From CAYMJV01 sp964390545 (GTDB lineage Bacteria; Desulfobacterota; BSN033; UBA1163), in NCBI GenBank assembly GCA_964390545.1, contig CAYMJV010000037.1, positions 1-30,730 of the forward strand: 30,730 nt of DNA, written 5' to 3'. Numbering within the stretch: the first letter of the stretch is position 1; each line of letters starts with the position of its first letter. The position numbers were made by a program, and so were the translations under genes. Below the pieces are notes generated by a model, which saw only the letters and a program-made list of their open reading frames with translations, was not told the DNA's origin and searched no databases. This document shows positions 21,625 through 29,771 of the stretch, one piece after another.

Positions 21625-22008
21625 ATGAATACAAAGTCTGGTATTATCAAATCGGTGGTAGGTGCCAAGACGTATGGTATATGGATGGACATGTTGAGGG
21701 TGTTAGTTCCCAACGGCAGGACACATCGTCTATCCGTTGTTGTTGCTGGTATGCTGCACTTCGCATATGACGTCGCATGCAAGAAGGAAAAGAATCCTTC
21801 GAAATTTGGGAAACTACTCGAGCTCTATGAGTATGCGTTTGAGGATCCCGAAGAGGGTATGGCTGCTATTGTCGAGCTTGCAGAGTCTCTTTTCAAGGAT
21901 GCCGGTGTACGTTATAAGCGAGTCAATAGCCGTGGTCAGACTTACAGCATTGCCGAGAGCGCGGCATACGAATTCCTGAACTGGGAAAATATGCCGTGGG
22001 AGTCATAA
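21625..22008 (+). CDS. Hypothetical protein, family not recognised
   Basis: A 127-residue soluble, mixed-charge protein. No signal peptide, membrane segment or known motif is visible. The middle (VAGMLHFAYDVACKKEK, then LLELYEYAFEDPEEGMAAIVELAESLFKDAG) is probably helical, and the C-terminus is YSIAESAAYEFLNWENMPWES. Only a weak purine stretch (AGAGAAGA) precedes the ATG. It lies at the right side of the accessory island, 79 bases after the toxin remnant, and could be part of the mobile cargo. Coding status is supported by its length and balanced composition only. Confidence 0.55.
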   Translation: MNTKSGIIKSVVGAKTYGIWMDMLRVLVPNGRTHRLSVVVAGMLHFAYDVACKKEKNPSKFGKLLELYEYAFEDPEEGMAAIVELAESLFKDAGVRYKRVNSRGQTYSIAESAAYEFLNWENMPWES

Positions 22009-22273
22009 GAAGTGAGTGAAGTGGGACGAAAAAAGTTCGCTTTGCAGATCCAGGAGTTCATAGGGTCTTATCGACCGATGTTTTCTCGCCGCAACCCTTG
22101 GACGTCATTTTCGCTATCATTAAGAAATTTTGAATTCTTTTGTCAACCCTGAAAGTTTATTGAATCATATTTTAATGGGTAACCCTGCCTACCGCAGCCG
22201 TAGATTTCGCGTTTAGAATTTGGAATTATTTGTTTCATGTCAAATTCCGCATTCCGAACTCCGCACTCCGCAT
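22009..22273. other. Intergenic spacer with decayed repeats
   Basis: Nothing coding is seen. 22182-22200 looks like a broken copy of the CCTGCCTRCCGG palindrome, and 22240-22275 holds tandem CCGCATTCCGAACTCCGCACT units. It separates the accessory island from the convergent aminotransferase gene. Confidence 0.4.
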
Positions 22274-23398
22274 TCACTTTATAATTTCCCTCAGCGCTCC
22301 CATCAGGAGATGAATGTTCTGGAGGCGGCAGGTCTCCCCCATGAGACCGATCCTCCAGATCTTCCCCTTCAGAGGTCCTAACCCTCCCCCGATTTCGATC
22401 TTATAATCATTCAGAAGTTTCGCCCGGGTGGGAGCATCCTCCACTTTGTCAGGGATGTAGACAGAAGTGAGCATGGGTAAGCGATACCCTTCCTGGGCAA
22501 ATTGTTTAAACCCGAAATTTTCCAACTCCATCTTTAACTTATCTCCCAGGGTTTGATGGCGCTGAAATCTTGCCTCGAGCCCCTCTTCAAAAATAATCCT
22601 CAATCCTTCCCGGAGCGCATAGAGCATGGAAGCAGGAGCGGTATGGTGGTAAACCCTCTCCTCTCCCCAGTATTTTTCAAGTTTGGACAGGTCGAGATAG
22701 AAACTCTGAACTTTTGTCTTTCGAGATCGCAGGACATCCATGGCCCTGGAACTGACCGTGAAGGGAGAAAGTCCCGGCGGAACGCTGATCCCTTTCTGGG
22801 TGCAACTGTAACAGACATCAATTCCCCATTCATCCACCTTCATTTCCCCTGCCCCCAGAGAAGTTACGGAATCGACGACAAAGAGGGTATCATTCTTCCT
22901 ACAATAGGCCCCAATTTCTTCGAGAGGTTCTCTCACGCCTGTGGACGTTTCAGCATGGACGACGCCGCAGATCTTTGCGTGCGGATTTTCTTTTAACGCC
23001 TTGATGATTTTTTCAGGATCAACGATCTTTCCCCACTCCTGATCGATCCGGATAACCTTGACGCCACATCGTTCGGCCACCTCCGTCATCCTCTCTGCAA
23101 AGAAACCGTTCACTCCGATGACAACCGTATCTCCCGGTTCGACGAAATTGACAAAAGAAGCCTCCATTCCTGCACTTCCTGTTGCCGAGATGGCAAGGGT
23201 CATCTGATTTTTGGTCTGGAAGAGACCCTTCAACATCTCGCTGATATCATCCATGCATCTTAAGAGTTCAGGATCGAGGTATCCGATGACCGGGGTTACC
23301 ATCGCCTGATACACCCGGTAGTGGACATTGCTCGGTCCAGGCCCCATCAAAAGCCGGGGGGTCGGTTTCATTTCTCCCATCACCCATCTCTCCATCAT
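22274..23398 (-). CDS. Class V PLP aminotransferase, alanine/serine-glyoxylate type
   Basis: A 374-residue pyridoxal-phosphate enzyme of the AGXT/SGAT group. Visible features are LLMGPGPSNVHYRVYQAM at the N-terminus, SATGSAGMEASFVNFVEPGD (cofactor-phosphate region), HAETSTGVREPLEEIG, the cofactor Asp in VVDSVTSLGAGEM, the PLP-binding Lys202 in SCTQKGISVPPGLSP, and the substrate Arg in WRIGLMGET. It most likely converts glyoxylate to glycine with alanine or serine as donor; phosphonate or purine-derived substrates are alternatives. It links logically to the glyoxylate-forming operon at the left of the window. AAGGAGGTTGG precedes two tandem ATGs (23398 and 23395); the second has better spacing. 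Confidence 0.88.
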   Translation of the reverse strand: MMERWVMGEMKPTPRLLMGPGPSNVHYRVYQAMVTPVIGYLDPELLRCMDDISEMLKGLFQTKNQMTLAISATGSAGMEASFVNFVEPGDTVVIGVNGFFAERMTEVAERCGVKVIRIDQEWGKIVDPEKIIKALKENPHAKICGVVHAETSTGVREPLEEIGAYCRKNDTLFVVDSVTSLGAGEMKVDEWGIDVCYSCTQKGISVPPGLSPFTVSSRAMDVLRSRKTKVQSFYLDLSKLEKYWGEERVYHHTAPASMLYALREGLRIIFEEGLEARFQRHQTLGDKLKMELENFGFKQFAQEGYRLPMLTSVYIPDKVEDAPTRAKLLNDYKIEIGGGLGPLKGKIWRIGLMGETCRLQNIHLLMGALREIIK

Positions 23399-23449
23399 CC
23401 AACCTCCTTCAAGAAATTTCTCTAAACGTATCGAAACTTCTAATTACAC

Positions 23450-23471
23450 CCCTGCCTGCCGGCAGGCAGGG
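23450..23471. repeat. 22-bp perfect palindrome CCCTGCCTGCC/GGCAGGCAGGG
   Basis: A perfect palindrome of the family seen degenerated at 12117-12135, 13909-13928 and about 22182. It lies in the spacer upstream of the aminotransferase gene. Confidence 0.65.
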
Positions 23472-23504
23472 ATTAGGAACTGATTACACAGATGAGAGCT
23501 TGCA

Positions 23505-23628
23505 TTAATACAAACGCATTAAATTCCATTGCAGTCAATGCAATCTCCCCTCACCCCATCCCTCTCCCCAGTGGGGAGAGGGGAGGGTGAGGGGCCTCCA
23601 TGTCAAAAAAATAATTGCGTTCGTATTA
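23505..23628. repeat. Nested inverted repeat with CCCTCACCCC hairpin core
   Basis: The outer arms are TTAATACAAACGCA (23505-23518) and TGCGTTCGTATTA (about 23616-23628). The core is CCCCTCACCCCATCCCTCTCC facing GGAGAGGGGAGGGTGAGGGG (23547-23594). It is the same core family as 5437-5484. Its right arm touches the stop codon of the hydrolase gene. Confidence 0.6.
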
Positions 23629-24405
23629 GTCTTTCAAATCTCTCTCTAAATCGAGTTTCATTCCATCACTGGCAGCGATGACTTTTAATCCTAACTCTTT
23701 TTCCAATTCTGAAGCAACTTCCCAGGGCTTTGCCTTGATCATCGTCATTCCGAAGTGGGTGAGGATGGTCAATTTTGGCTTTGCTTTCTTGAGAATGGTT
23801 TTCACATCTTCGACGGAGAGATGCTCAATGGGTTCATCGACCACAGGTTTGAGTCGAACCACATGGATAATGAGAATCTCCCCTCGATAGAGATTAGGAA
23901 GTTCTAGAAAGAATTTGGTATCGGAGATCAGAGAGAGAGAATGAGGCTTTATTTTAAAATTGATCCCGTAGGTCTCCACCCGGTGCCGGTGTTTCTGAGC
24001 CGTCGAGAATGAAATCTCACCGATCCGATATTCTGTGCTCTCCTTTAACACGATCACATTTTCAACATAATTCCTTAAATATCTTAGGACAACCGGATCC
24101 TCCTCAAGCGCATCTTCAGGAGCAAACAGGACGCCCCTCTTCTTGAATCCCCCTTCGGTCATCGCCTCGATCATCACGTTGACATCGCCGGAATGGTCCA
24201 GGTGCTTATGGGTGAGGAGAATTCCGTCTAATGTGGAGGGTTCCAACTTGGGTTTGCTGTTGAGACACCGGACCAGAGCCCCTGGTCCTGGATCGATATA
24301 GAGGTTGGTCTCCCCCACAGACATCCACACGCCACCGGAAGACCGGAGTTGCTTGGTCACGACGAATCGGGCGCCCGCTGTGCCAATGAATTTGATGAAG
24401 GACAT
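23626..24405 (-). CDS. MBL-fold metal-dependent hydrolase
   Basis: A 259-residue metallo-beta-lactamase-fold protein of the RNase Z/PhnP-like branch. The first metal motif is LLTHKHLDHSGD (His66, His68, Asp70, His71). Further ligands are likely in QKHRHRVETYG, SLISDTKFF and ILTHFGM. The N-terminus FIGTAGARFVV and YIDPGPGALV are typical. Substrate unknown: a phosphodiester or thioester/lactone hydrolase is possible. It shares strand and spacing with the neighbouring zincin gene, and may form a small unit with it. The start at 24405 is supported by the family-like N-terminus; only weak purines precede it. Confidence 0.82.
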   Translation of the reverse strand: MSFIKFIGTAGARFVVTKQLRSSGGVWMSVGETNLYIDPGPGALVRCLNSKPKLEPSTLDGILLTHKHLDHSGDVNVMIEAMTEGGFKKRGVLFAPEDALEEDPVVLRYLRNYVENVIVLKESTEYRIGEISFSTAQKHRHRVETYGINFKIKPHSLSLISDTKFFLELPNLYRGEILIIHVVRLKPVVDEPIEHLSVEDVKTILKKAKPKLTILTHFGMTMIKAKPWEVASELEKELGLKVIAASDGMKLDLERDLKD

Positions 24406-24517
24406 AAGAAAGAAAGTTTGAGGAGCGCTTCGCTTAAGGGTGGAGGACCGCTTCGCTCAAGGCTTGAAGAATTAAAGCCTTTGCCTCCAACCTCTAACCT
24501 CAGTCCTCTAACAGTTT
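24406..24517. repeat. Spacer repeat containing GTTTGAGGAGCGCT unit
   Basis: GTTTGAGGAGCGCTTCGCTTAA (about 24417-24438) repeats the motif at about 12614-12635 before the HdrD-like gene. An AGGCTT/AAGCCT hairpin (24460-24480) and an opposing CCTCCAACCTCTAACCTC stretch follow. Non-coding. Confidence 0.5.
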
Positions 24518-24901
24518 TTATTCCTCTCCTTGTTCCTCGAGTTCTCGTAATTTTTCGTCATCCAACCCGAAATAGTGGCCTACTTCGTGGATGACCACTT
24601 CTCTTATCTTTTCTCTAATCTCTTCTTTGGTCTTGCAAATAGATTCGATGGGAATTTGAAAAAGGGTGATTTTATCCGGAAGGACATTTCCATAATAAAA
24701 CCCCCTCCGATCCAATGGGACGCCTTGATAAAGTCCCAAGAGTTCGAAGGGGGAGCGTAGGCCCATCTCATTTAGAACTTCTCTGGAAGCCCGGCTTTCC
24801 ACTACCACATCAACATTTTCCATCTTCTCTTTAATAAATTTGGGAAGCCTTTTGAGCGCAACAACGACCGCCTCCTCAAACTCTTGTTGGGTCAATTTCA
24901 T
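24518..24901 (-). CDS. Small zincin-like metallopeptidase (Zincin_1/DUF1025 type)
   Basis: A 127-residue minimal zinc metalloprotease-like protein. The signature IHEVGHYFGLDD (HExxHxxGxxD; His105, Glu106, His109 and Asp115) supplies zinc ligands and the catalytic Glu. The preceding segment GLYQGVPLDRRG and PDKITLFQIPIE are typical of this small family of unknown physiological role. No signal peptide, so cytoplasmic. The start ATG at 24901 has no strong ribosome site. It is the first of the three consecutive minus-strand genes in this part of the window. Confidence 0.82.
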   Translation of the reverse strand: MKLTQQEFEEAVVVALKRLPKFIKEKMENVDVVVESRASREVLNEMGLRSPFELLGLYQGVPLDRRGFYYGNVLPDKITLFQIPIESICKTKEEIREKIREVVIHEVGHYFGLDDEKLRELEEQGEE

Positions 24902-25050
24902 AAATAAAAAAGAGGGCCAAAATTCCCTCCCAATTTTTGTTGAATTTTAGTAAAAAAGAAGTAAGAATTCAAGAGGAAATTTGGTGGAAGTTCAGGGGAA
25001 ACAAGTAACGAACCCCTTAAGCTTACATATTGACGGTTTCTGAAATAATC

Positions 25051-25217
25051 ATATATGATGAGTCCGTAAAAAGTCGAAAAACTGTCACTCCTGCCCCGTA
25101 TCAAGTACGGGATAAACTCCAGCAGGAGTCCAGAACTCTTTGAATTTACTGAATTCCCGCTTTCGCGGGAATGACAAAAATCGAGAAATCGGGACTTTTT
25201 ACGAGACCGTCATATAT
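25051..25217. repeat. GAGTCCGTAAAAAGTC inverted-repeat element
   Basis: The outer arms ATATATGATGAGTCCGTAAA and TTTTTACGAGACCGTCATATA are inverse to each other. Inside are an ACTCCTGCC..AGCAGGAGT hairpin and CCCGCTTTCGCGGG. It resembles, from memory, repeats common in deltaproteobacterial genomes. It fills most of the 339-base gap before the sigma-54 activator; its right arm ends 24 bases before that gene's ATG. Confidence 0.65.
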
Positions 25218-25240
25218 AGTTATCCTTGGAGACACGAATC

Positions 25241-27160
25241 ATGGCGAAGTTTCCCACTCCCGTTGCCCTCATTGCCCCCTACCCTGAAATGGCAGAACTA
25301 GCCAGGACCATTGTTAAGGAGTTTGAGAAACCCATCCTCATCGAAGTGGGTGATCTACAGGAAGGGCTCATGAAAGGCCGTCTTCTGGTAGAAAGAGGAA
25401 CCGAGGTCATCATTAGCCGAGGCGGAACCGCCCAGCTCCTCAAACAAGAATTGATGATTCCAATCGTTGAAATTCAGGTGACCACCTATGATATCTTAGG
25501 AGCCCTCCAGAAGGTTTCAAATCGAAGTGAAAATATCGGGATCATCGGCTTTGGAAATGTCATCTACGGTTCTGATAAACTGGCGGACCTGCTCGACCTC
25601 GATCTCATGGTCTTTACGGTTCAAAAGGAAGAAGAGGTCCCAGAAAAGATCGAAGAAGCCAGAAAGAAGAAAGTAGATATCATCATTGGGGATAAGGTGG
25701 TTGTGTCTCATGCGAATCAAATGGGATACCCCTCCACCTTAATCGAATCCGGAAAAGAATCGATTTTGCAGTCCTTTCACGAGGCCTACAGGATTCTGGA
25801 AGTGGTTCGATCGGAGGCCCAGAAAAGCCATCAGTATTTAAGCACTCTCAACCAGCTTAAAGCGGTTCTCGATTCTGTCGATGACCAAATTGTCATCCTC
25901 GATGCGAACGATCGAATCCAATCGTGTAACCCCGCAGCCCTTCGTATCTTCAAAAAAGAGGAGGATCAAATCAAGGGGTCCCCCCTGTTCCTTTATCCTG
26001 CTGATCCCCTGACGGAGATGAAAAAGAAGCTAACTCCACAACGCAACCATGTGGCCTTTGTCCAGGGGAAATATCTTCTCCTCGATTATCTCCCCATTGA
26101 AACGGACGGGGAGAGGATTGGGACCCTGATTGTTGGAAGGAGTATCTCCAAGCTTCAACAGGCCGAGAGGAAGATCAGAAGCGAGCTCTATCTCAAAGGT
26201 CATGTGGCACGATATGTCTTCGCTGACATTTTGAGCGAAGATGAAAATTTCCTGAAAGTGATCCACAGGGCAAAGAGTTTCTCCCCCTCCACCTCAACCA
26301 TCCTCATCCTGGGAGAAACAGGAACGGGAAAGGAGATGTTTGCCCAGGGCATTCACAATGAAAGGTTCGGATCTGAAAGGCCCTTTGTGGCCATCAATTG
26401 CGCCACCCTTCCCGAACCCCTTCTCGAAAGCGAACTTTTCGGTTACGCGCCTGGTGCCTTCACCGGCGCGCGGAAAGAGGGGAAAAAGGGCCTATTCGAA
26501 TTGGCCCATGGGGGGACGCTTCTCCTTGATGAGATCAGTGAATTACCTTTCAATTTGCAGAGCCGTCTCTTGAGAGTCATTGAAGAGAGGGAAGTTCAAC
26601 CGATTGGAGATGACCGGGTGATTCCCGTGGAGGTACGCATCATCGCCACCACCAATAGAGATCTATCAGCAGAAGTAGATGAGAAACGCTTCAGAGGGGA
26701 TCTCTTCTACCGTCTCAATGTCCTCCGGTTGAACGTGCCTCCTCTCAGAGAAAGGGGAAAAGATGCTTACTCCCTCTTTAGACATTTTATCCTCAGGTTA
26801 AACCCAAAATGCCCGAAAAGGCATGTATTCAACAAGGAAGTTGAAGGAACTCTCGGTGAACATTCATGGCCTGGAAATGTGCGTGAGTTGAGAAATCTTG
26901 TGGAGAGACTTGCCCATCTGACAGAAAATTTCACCAAAAACCTTGAAGAGGTTCCGGACTGGATCCGTGAAGAGCTTCAAAGACCGCACGGAATCAAAAA
27001 GCCGGACATTGAACCGGAGACAAGAAACTTAAACCTTAAAGAATTAGAGCAATTATACATAAAGAAGATAACCGAATCCTCCCCTACCAAAAAAACCGAT
27101 CTCGCCAAACTCTTGGGTATCAGCCGAACCACCCTCTGGAAAAAAACGAAAACACCTTAA
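25241..27160 (+). CDS. Sigma-54-dependent transcriptional activator with PrpR_N sensor and PAS domain
   Basis: A 639-residue enhancer-binding protein. Residues 1-180 form a PrpR_N sensor (VALIAPYPEMAELA, VIISRGGTAQLLK, IGIIGFGNVIYG), residues about 205-310 a PAS domain (VLDSVDDQIVILDANDRIQSCNPAA), residues about 325-560 the AAA+ module with Walker A GETGTGKE (about 357), GAFTGA (405-410) and Walker B GTLLLDEISELP, and the C-terminal Fis-type helix-turn-helix is KTDLAKLLGISRTTLWKK. The intact GAFTGA loop means it can contact sigma-54. There is no receiver domain, so it senses a small molecule directly. I chose ATG 25241 because TTGGAGA precedes it. It lies just upstream of, and on the same strand as, an operon with a sigma-54 promoter at 27323-27339, the likely target. 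Confidence 0.9.
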   Translation: MAKFPTPVALIAPYPEMAELARTIVKEFEKPILIEVGDLQEGLMKGRLLVERGTEVIISRGGTAQLLKQELMIPIVEIQVTTYDILGALQKVSNRSENIGIIGFGNVIYGSDKLADLLDLDLMVFTVQKEEEVPEKIEEARKKKVDIIIGDKVVVSHANQMGYPSTLIESGKESILQSFHEAYRILEVVRSEAQKSHQYLSTLNQLKAVLDSVDDQIVILDANDRIQSCNPAALRIFKKEEDQIKGSPLFLYPADPLTEMKKKLTPQRNHVAFVQGKYLLLDYLPIETDGERIGTLIVGRSISKLQQAERKIRSELYLKGHVARYVFADILSEDENFLKVIHRAKSFSPSTSTILILGETGTGKEMFAQGIHNERFGSERPFVAINCATLPEPLLESELFGYAPGAFTGARKEGKKGLFELAHGGTLLLDEISELPFNLQSRLLRVIEEREVQPIGDDRVIPVEVRIIATTNRDLSAEVDEKRFRGDLFYRLNVLRLNVPPLRERGKDAYSLFRHFILRLNPKCPKRHVFNKEVEGTLGEHSWPGNVRELRNLVERLAHLTENFTKNLEEVPDWIREELQRPHGIKKPDIEPETRNLNLKELEQLYIKKITESSPTKKTDLAKLLGISRTTLWKKTKTP

Positions 27161-27213
27161 ATGAATCAGTCCAAAGATAAAATCATCCTTTTCTTTTGTG
27201 AGTGTTCATAAAT

Positions 27214-27229
27214 TAAACAAATTTGTTTA
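27214..27229. promoter_or_regulatory. 16-bp perfect palindrome, candidate activator site
   Basis: TAAACAAATTTGTTTA is a perfect palindrome about 94 bases upstream of the -24 box, the usual distance for an enhancer site of a sigma-54 activator. The adjacent gene encodes such an activator. A role is inferred from position only. Confidence 0.5.
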
Positions 27230-27322
27230 TAATCTGAACTTACTGCCTCATAAAATCAACTAATCTCATCCTCAAAACTTAATAATCCATTGATTTTTTT
27301 GAATCTTTTTTCCAGTTGTGCC

Positions 27323-27339
27323 TTGGCATATCTATTGCT
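27323..27339 (+). promoter_or_regulatory. Sigma-54 (-24/-12) promoter
   Basis: TTGGCATATCTATTGCT fits YTGGCAC-N5-TTGCW with the GG and GC doublets exactly ten bases apart, differing only at the less conserved C and G/R positions. Transcription would start near 27350, about 55 bases before the kinase ATG. Confidence 0.7.
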
Positions 27340-27404
27340 CTCCTATCATTATAATAGGCGTGCAATCAAGCCCATGATGCCTCGATTTTGTGGGAGGATA
27401 TCTG

Positions 27405-28733
27405 ATGAGCCAAAGATGCTTGCTCATCGCGGATGATTTGACAGGTGGTGCAGATGCAGGGGCCCAATTTGCAAAAAGGGGGCTTCGCACCCTTCTGATC
27501 TCATTGCTAGACGATGTTAAGGTTGATTTCTCTAAGCACACGCATCAGGACGTGTTGGTGATTAACACCGATTCAAGAGGATTAAGTCCTGAGAAAGCCT
27601 TCCTGAAAGTATCAAATCTATTAAAGCAATTTGATCAAAAACTTTTCCCTATCATTTATAAAAAGATCGACTCCACTCTCAGGGGAAATGTTGGATGTGA
27701 AATCGATGCCATATTGAAAGAGACAAAGAGGCCCCTCTGTTTCATGGCTCCGTCTTATCCTGAGCAGAACCGGACATTGGTGGGGGGGATCTTGATTGTG
27801 GGAGAAAAACCTCTCGCCTTAACTGAGGTGGCACGAAATACAGCATCCCCCATTCAAGAGTCCCACGTCTACAAAATCCTCCAGAACCAATCTCAAAATA
27901 ACGTCGGGTGGATCGATCTCACCCATGTAGCCTCGAGCCACGAGCGATTGCGGAAAACGGTGGATGAGGAGCGGAAGAAGGGAAATCAAATTATCATCTT
28001 CGATGCAGTGAGCCGCGGTGACTTAAAGAATATTGTTGAAGCAACTTTCTATGTTGAAAGAATTCCTCTCTTCGTAGGATCGGCAGGGCTTGCTGAAGAG
28101 GTGGCCAAAAAACTAACTTCCTCTAGGGCAAAAGCATCTCAGAAAATAAAACCCTTGAAACATATCTTGATTGTGAGCGGAACTGCCTCAAGTGTCACCC
28201 ACCAACAGTTGAAACAAGTTGAAAAAAGAAGCATCCCGTCCTTTCAGCTCACCCCCTCGTTAATCCTTGGAGAGGACGCAAAGGCAGAAAAGGAAAGAAA
28301 AGATCTTTCCAGGAAAATTGCAAATTCTTTGCCACAGGGGATTAATATTCTAAAGACGCCTTCAGAAATGCTGGATTCCAAAGAATCAGCGGATCCTCCC
28401 GTTCATCTCAAAATTACAAAGACGTTAGCCTCTGTAGCCCTATTAGCACTCGAAGCATCAAAGATAGATCCTCATGATCTCGTACTCATCTTAACCGGAG
28501 GAGAAACCGCTCAAAACGTCATCAACGGTCTTGGGACCGAAGGGATTGAGATAGAAGGAGAGTTACTGGAGGGAATTGTGAGAGGTCATTTGATTGGGGG
28601 AGATTGGGATGGCCTCACGGTGGTTACAAAAGCCGGAGCCTTTGGGAAAGAGGATGCCTTAGAAAAAATCGTCACGATGATCGAAACAGGATCCTCTTCA
28701 ACCAAGGAGGAAAAGAATGAAGGCCTTAATTAA
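27405..28733 (+). CDS. Four-carbon acid sugar kinase family protein (DUF1537; OtnK/DtnK/DenK-like)
   Basis: A 442-residue kinase of the family that phosphorylates threonate, erythronate and related four-carbon sugar acids. The N-terminal sugar-binding domain shows LLIADDLTGGADAGAQFA (residues 5-22), NTDSRGL and YKKIDSTLRGNVG; the C-terminal nucleotide-binding domain shows LILTGGETAQNVINGLG and GGDWDGLTVVTKAGAFG. The ATG at 27405 follows GGGAGGATATCTG; the earlier GTG at 27390 precedes this ribosome site and is unlikely. It is the first gene after the sigma-54 promoter and overlaps the next gene by 17 bases. A dehydrogenase gene next to it suggests a pathway in which the substrate is oxidised and phosphorylated, but the exact acid is not determined by sequence. 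Confidence 0.88.
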   Translation: MSQRCLLIADDLTGGADAGAQFAKRGLRTLLISLLDDVKVDFSKHTHQDVLVINTDSRGLSPEKAFLKVSNLLKQFDQKLFPIIYKKIDSTLRGNVGCEIDAILKETKRPLCFMAPSYPEQNRTLVGGILIVGEKPLALTEVARNTASPIQESHVYKILQNQSQNNVGWIDLTHVASSHERLRKTVDEERKKGNQIIIFDAVSRGDLKNIVEATFYVERIPLFVGSAGLAEEVAKKLTSSRAKASQKIKPLKHILIVSGTASSVTHQQLKQVEKRSIPSFQLTPSLILGEDAKAEKERKDLSRKIANSLPQGINILKTPSEMLDSKESADPPVHLKITKTLASVALLALEASKIDPHDLVLILTGGETAQNVINGLGTEGIEIEGELLEGIVRGHLIGGDWDGLTVVTKAGAFGKEDALEKIVTMIETGSSSTKEEKNEGLN

Positions 28734-29745
28734 AGACACACCTACCAGGGGTGCAAATTTCACTGACCTCCCTTTCCCTAAGATTGGAGAAAATGATCTC
28801 TTAGTCAGGGTACAGGCCGCTGCCATCTGCGGCACCGATATCCACATTTACCAATGGAACGAGTATGCCGCATCAAGGATCAAACTCCCCCTTCTCTTTG
28901 GCCACGAATATTCTGCTGAGGTCGTCGAGGTTGGGAAGAATGTGATGAACTTCAAGAAAGGAGACCGGGTCGCAGCCGAAACCCATGTCCCCTGTGGCCA
29001 TTGTTTCCAATGCACTACAGGGCTTCAGCATATCTGCAAGGACATGAAGATCCTCGGAGTCCATATGGACGGCGCCTTCTCTGAATATTCCATCCTTCCA
29101 GCAGTGTGCGCCTGGAAACTGGATCCTTCTATCTCGTATGAGATCGGTGCCACCATGGAGCCTTTTGGAATCGGTGTCCACGCCATGTCCAAGACAAAGC
29201 CGGCCGGAAAAAAGGTAATCATCTTCGGCTGCGGCCCCATTGGTATCTATGCTCAGATGGTGGCGAAGCTCAGCGGCGCAGAATACGTGATCGGGGTGGA
29301 TGTTGCGAAGGAAAGATTGGATCTGGCCCGAAAAATGGGAACCGATATCGTTCTCAATGCAAAAGAAGTCAATGTCGTTGAGGAGGTGAATAAGATTACA
29401 AAGGGGTTTGGAACGGATATCGTGGTTGAATTGACAGGAAATAAAGCGGTGTTGAACGATGCCACTAAGACTCTACGACGGGGTGGAGACATCGTTCTGG
29501 TTGGACTCTTCTCCGGGCCTGTGGAGTGGGATCTGGTGAACAATGTCATCTACAAAGAGGCGAATGTTTATGGGGTCACCGGGAGAATCATGTGGGATAC
29601 CTGGTGGACTGCCCAGAGCATGCTCCTTTCAGGGAAGATGGACGTAAATCCTGTCATCACCCATCGTTTCGACCTGAAGGATTATGATAAGGCTTTCCAG
29701 CTGGCTGAATCTGCAGCCACGGGAAAGATCGTTTTCAAAATTTAA
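28717..29745 (+). CDS. tdh: Zinc-dependent threonine 3-dehydrogenase-like alcohol dehydrogenase
   Basis: A 342-residue medium-chain dehydrogenase matching threonine dehydrogenase length. Catalytic zinc ligands are Cys38 (AICGTDIHIYQW), His63-Glu64 (FGHEYSAEVVEVG) and Glu148 (MEPFG). The structural zinc cysteines are 93, 96, 99 and 107 (CGHCFQCTTGLQHIC). His90 in ETHVPCG is the residue used for threonine recognition in Tdh, and the NAD loop is IFGCGPIGIYAQ (169-180). A threonine to 2-amino-3-ketobutyrate reaction is the family default. Here it is coupled to a four-carbon-acid kinase, and no KBL gene (2-amino-3-ketobutyrate CoA ligase) is present, so oxidation of a threonate-like sugar acid or L-threonine analogue is also possible. 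AAGGAGGAAAAG lies inside the kinase gene before the ATG, giving translational coupling. Confidence 0.88.
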   Translation: MKALIKDTPTRGANFTDLPFPKIGENDLLVRVQAAAICGTDIHIYQWNEYAASRIKLPLLFGHEYSAEVVEVGKNVMNFKKGDRVAAETHVPCGHCFQCTTGLQHICKDMKILGVHMDGAFSEYSILPAVCAWKLDPSISYEIGATMEPFGIGVHAMSKTKPAGKKVIIFGCGPIGIYAQMVAKLSGAEYVIGVDVAKERLDLARKMGTDIVLNAKEVNVVEEVNKITKGFGTDIVVELTGNKAVLNDATKTLRRGGDIVLVGLFSGPVEWDLVNNVIYKEANVYGVTGRIMWDTWWTAQSMLLSGKMDVNPVITHRFDLKDYDKAFQLAESAATGKIVFKI

Positions 29746-29771
29746 GAGGATTGAGAAGAAAGGGGGTAACG

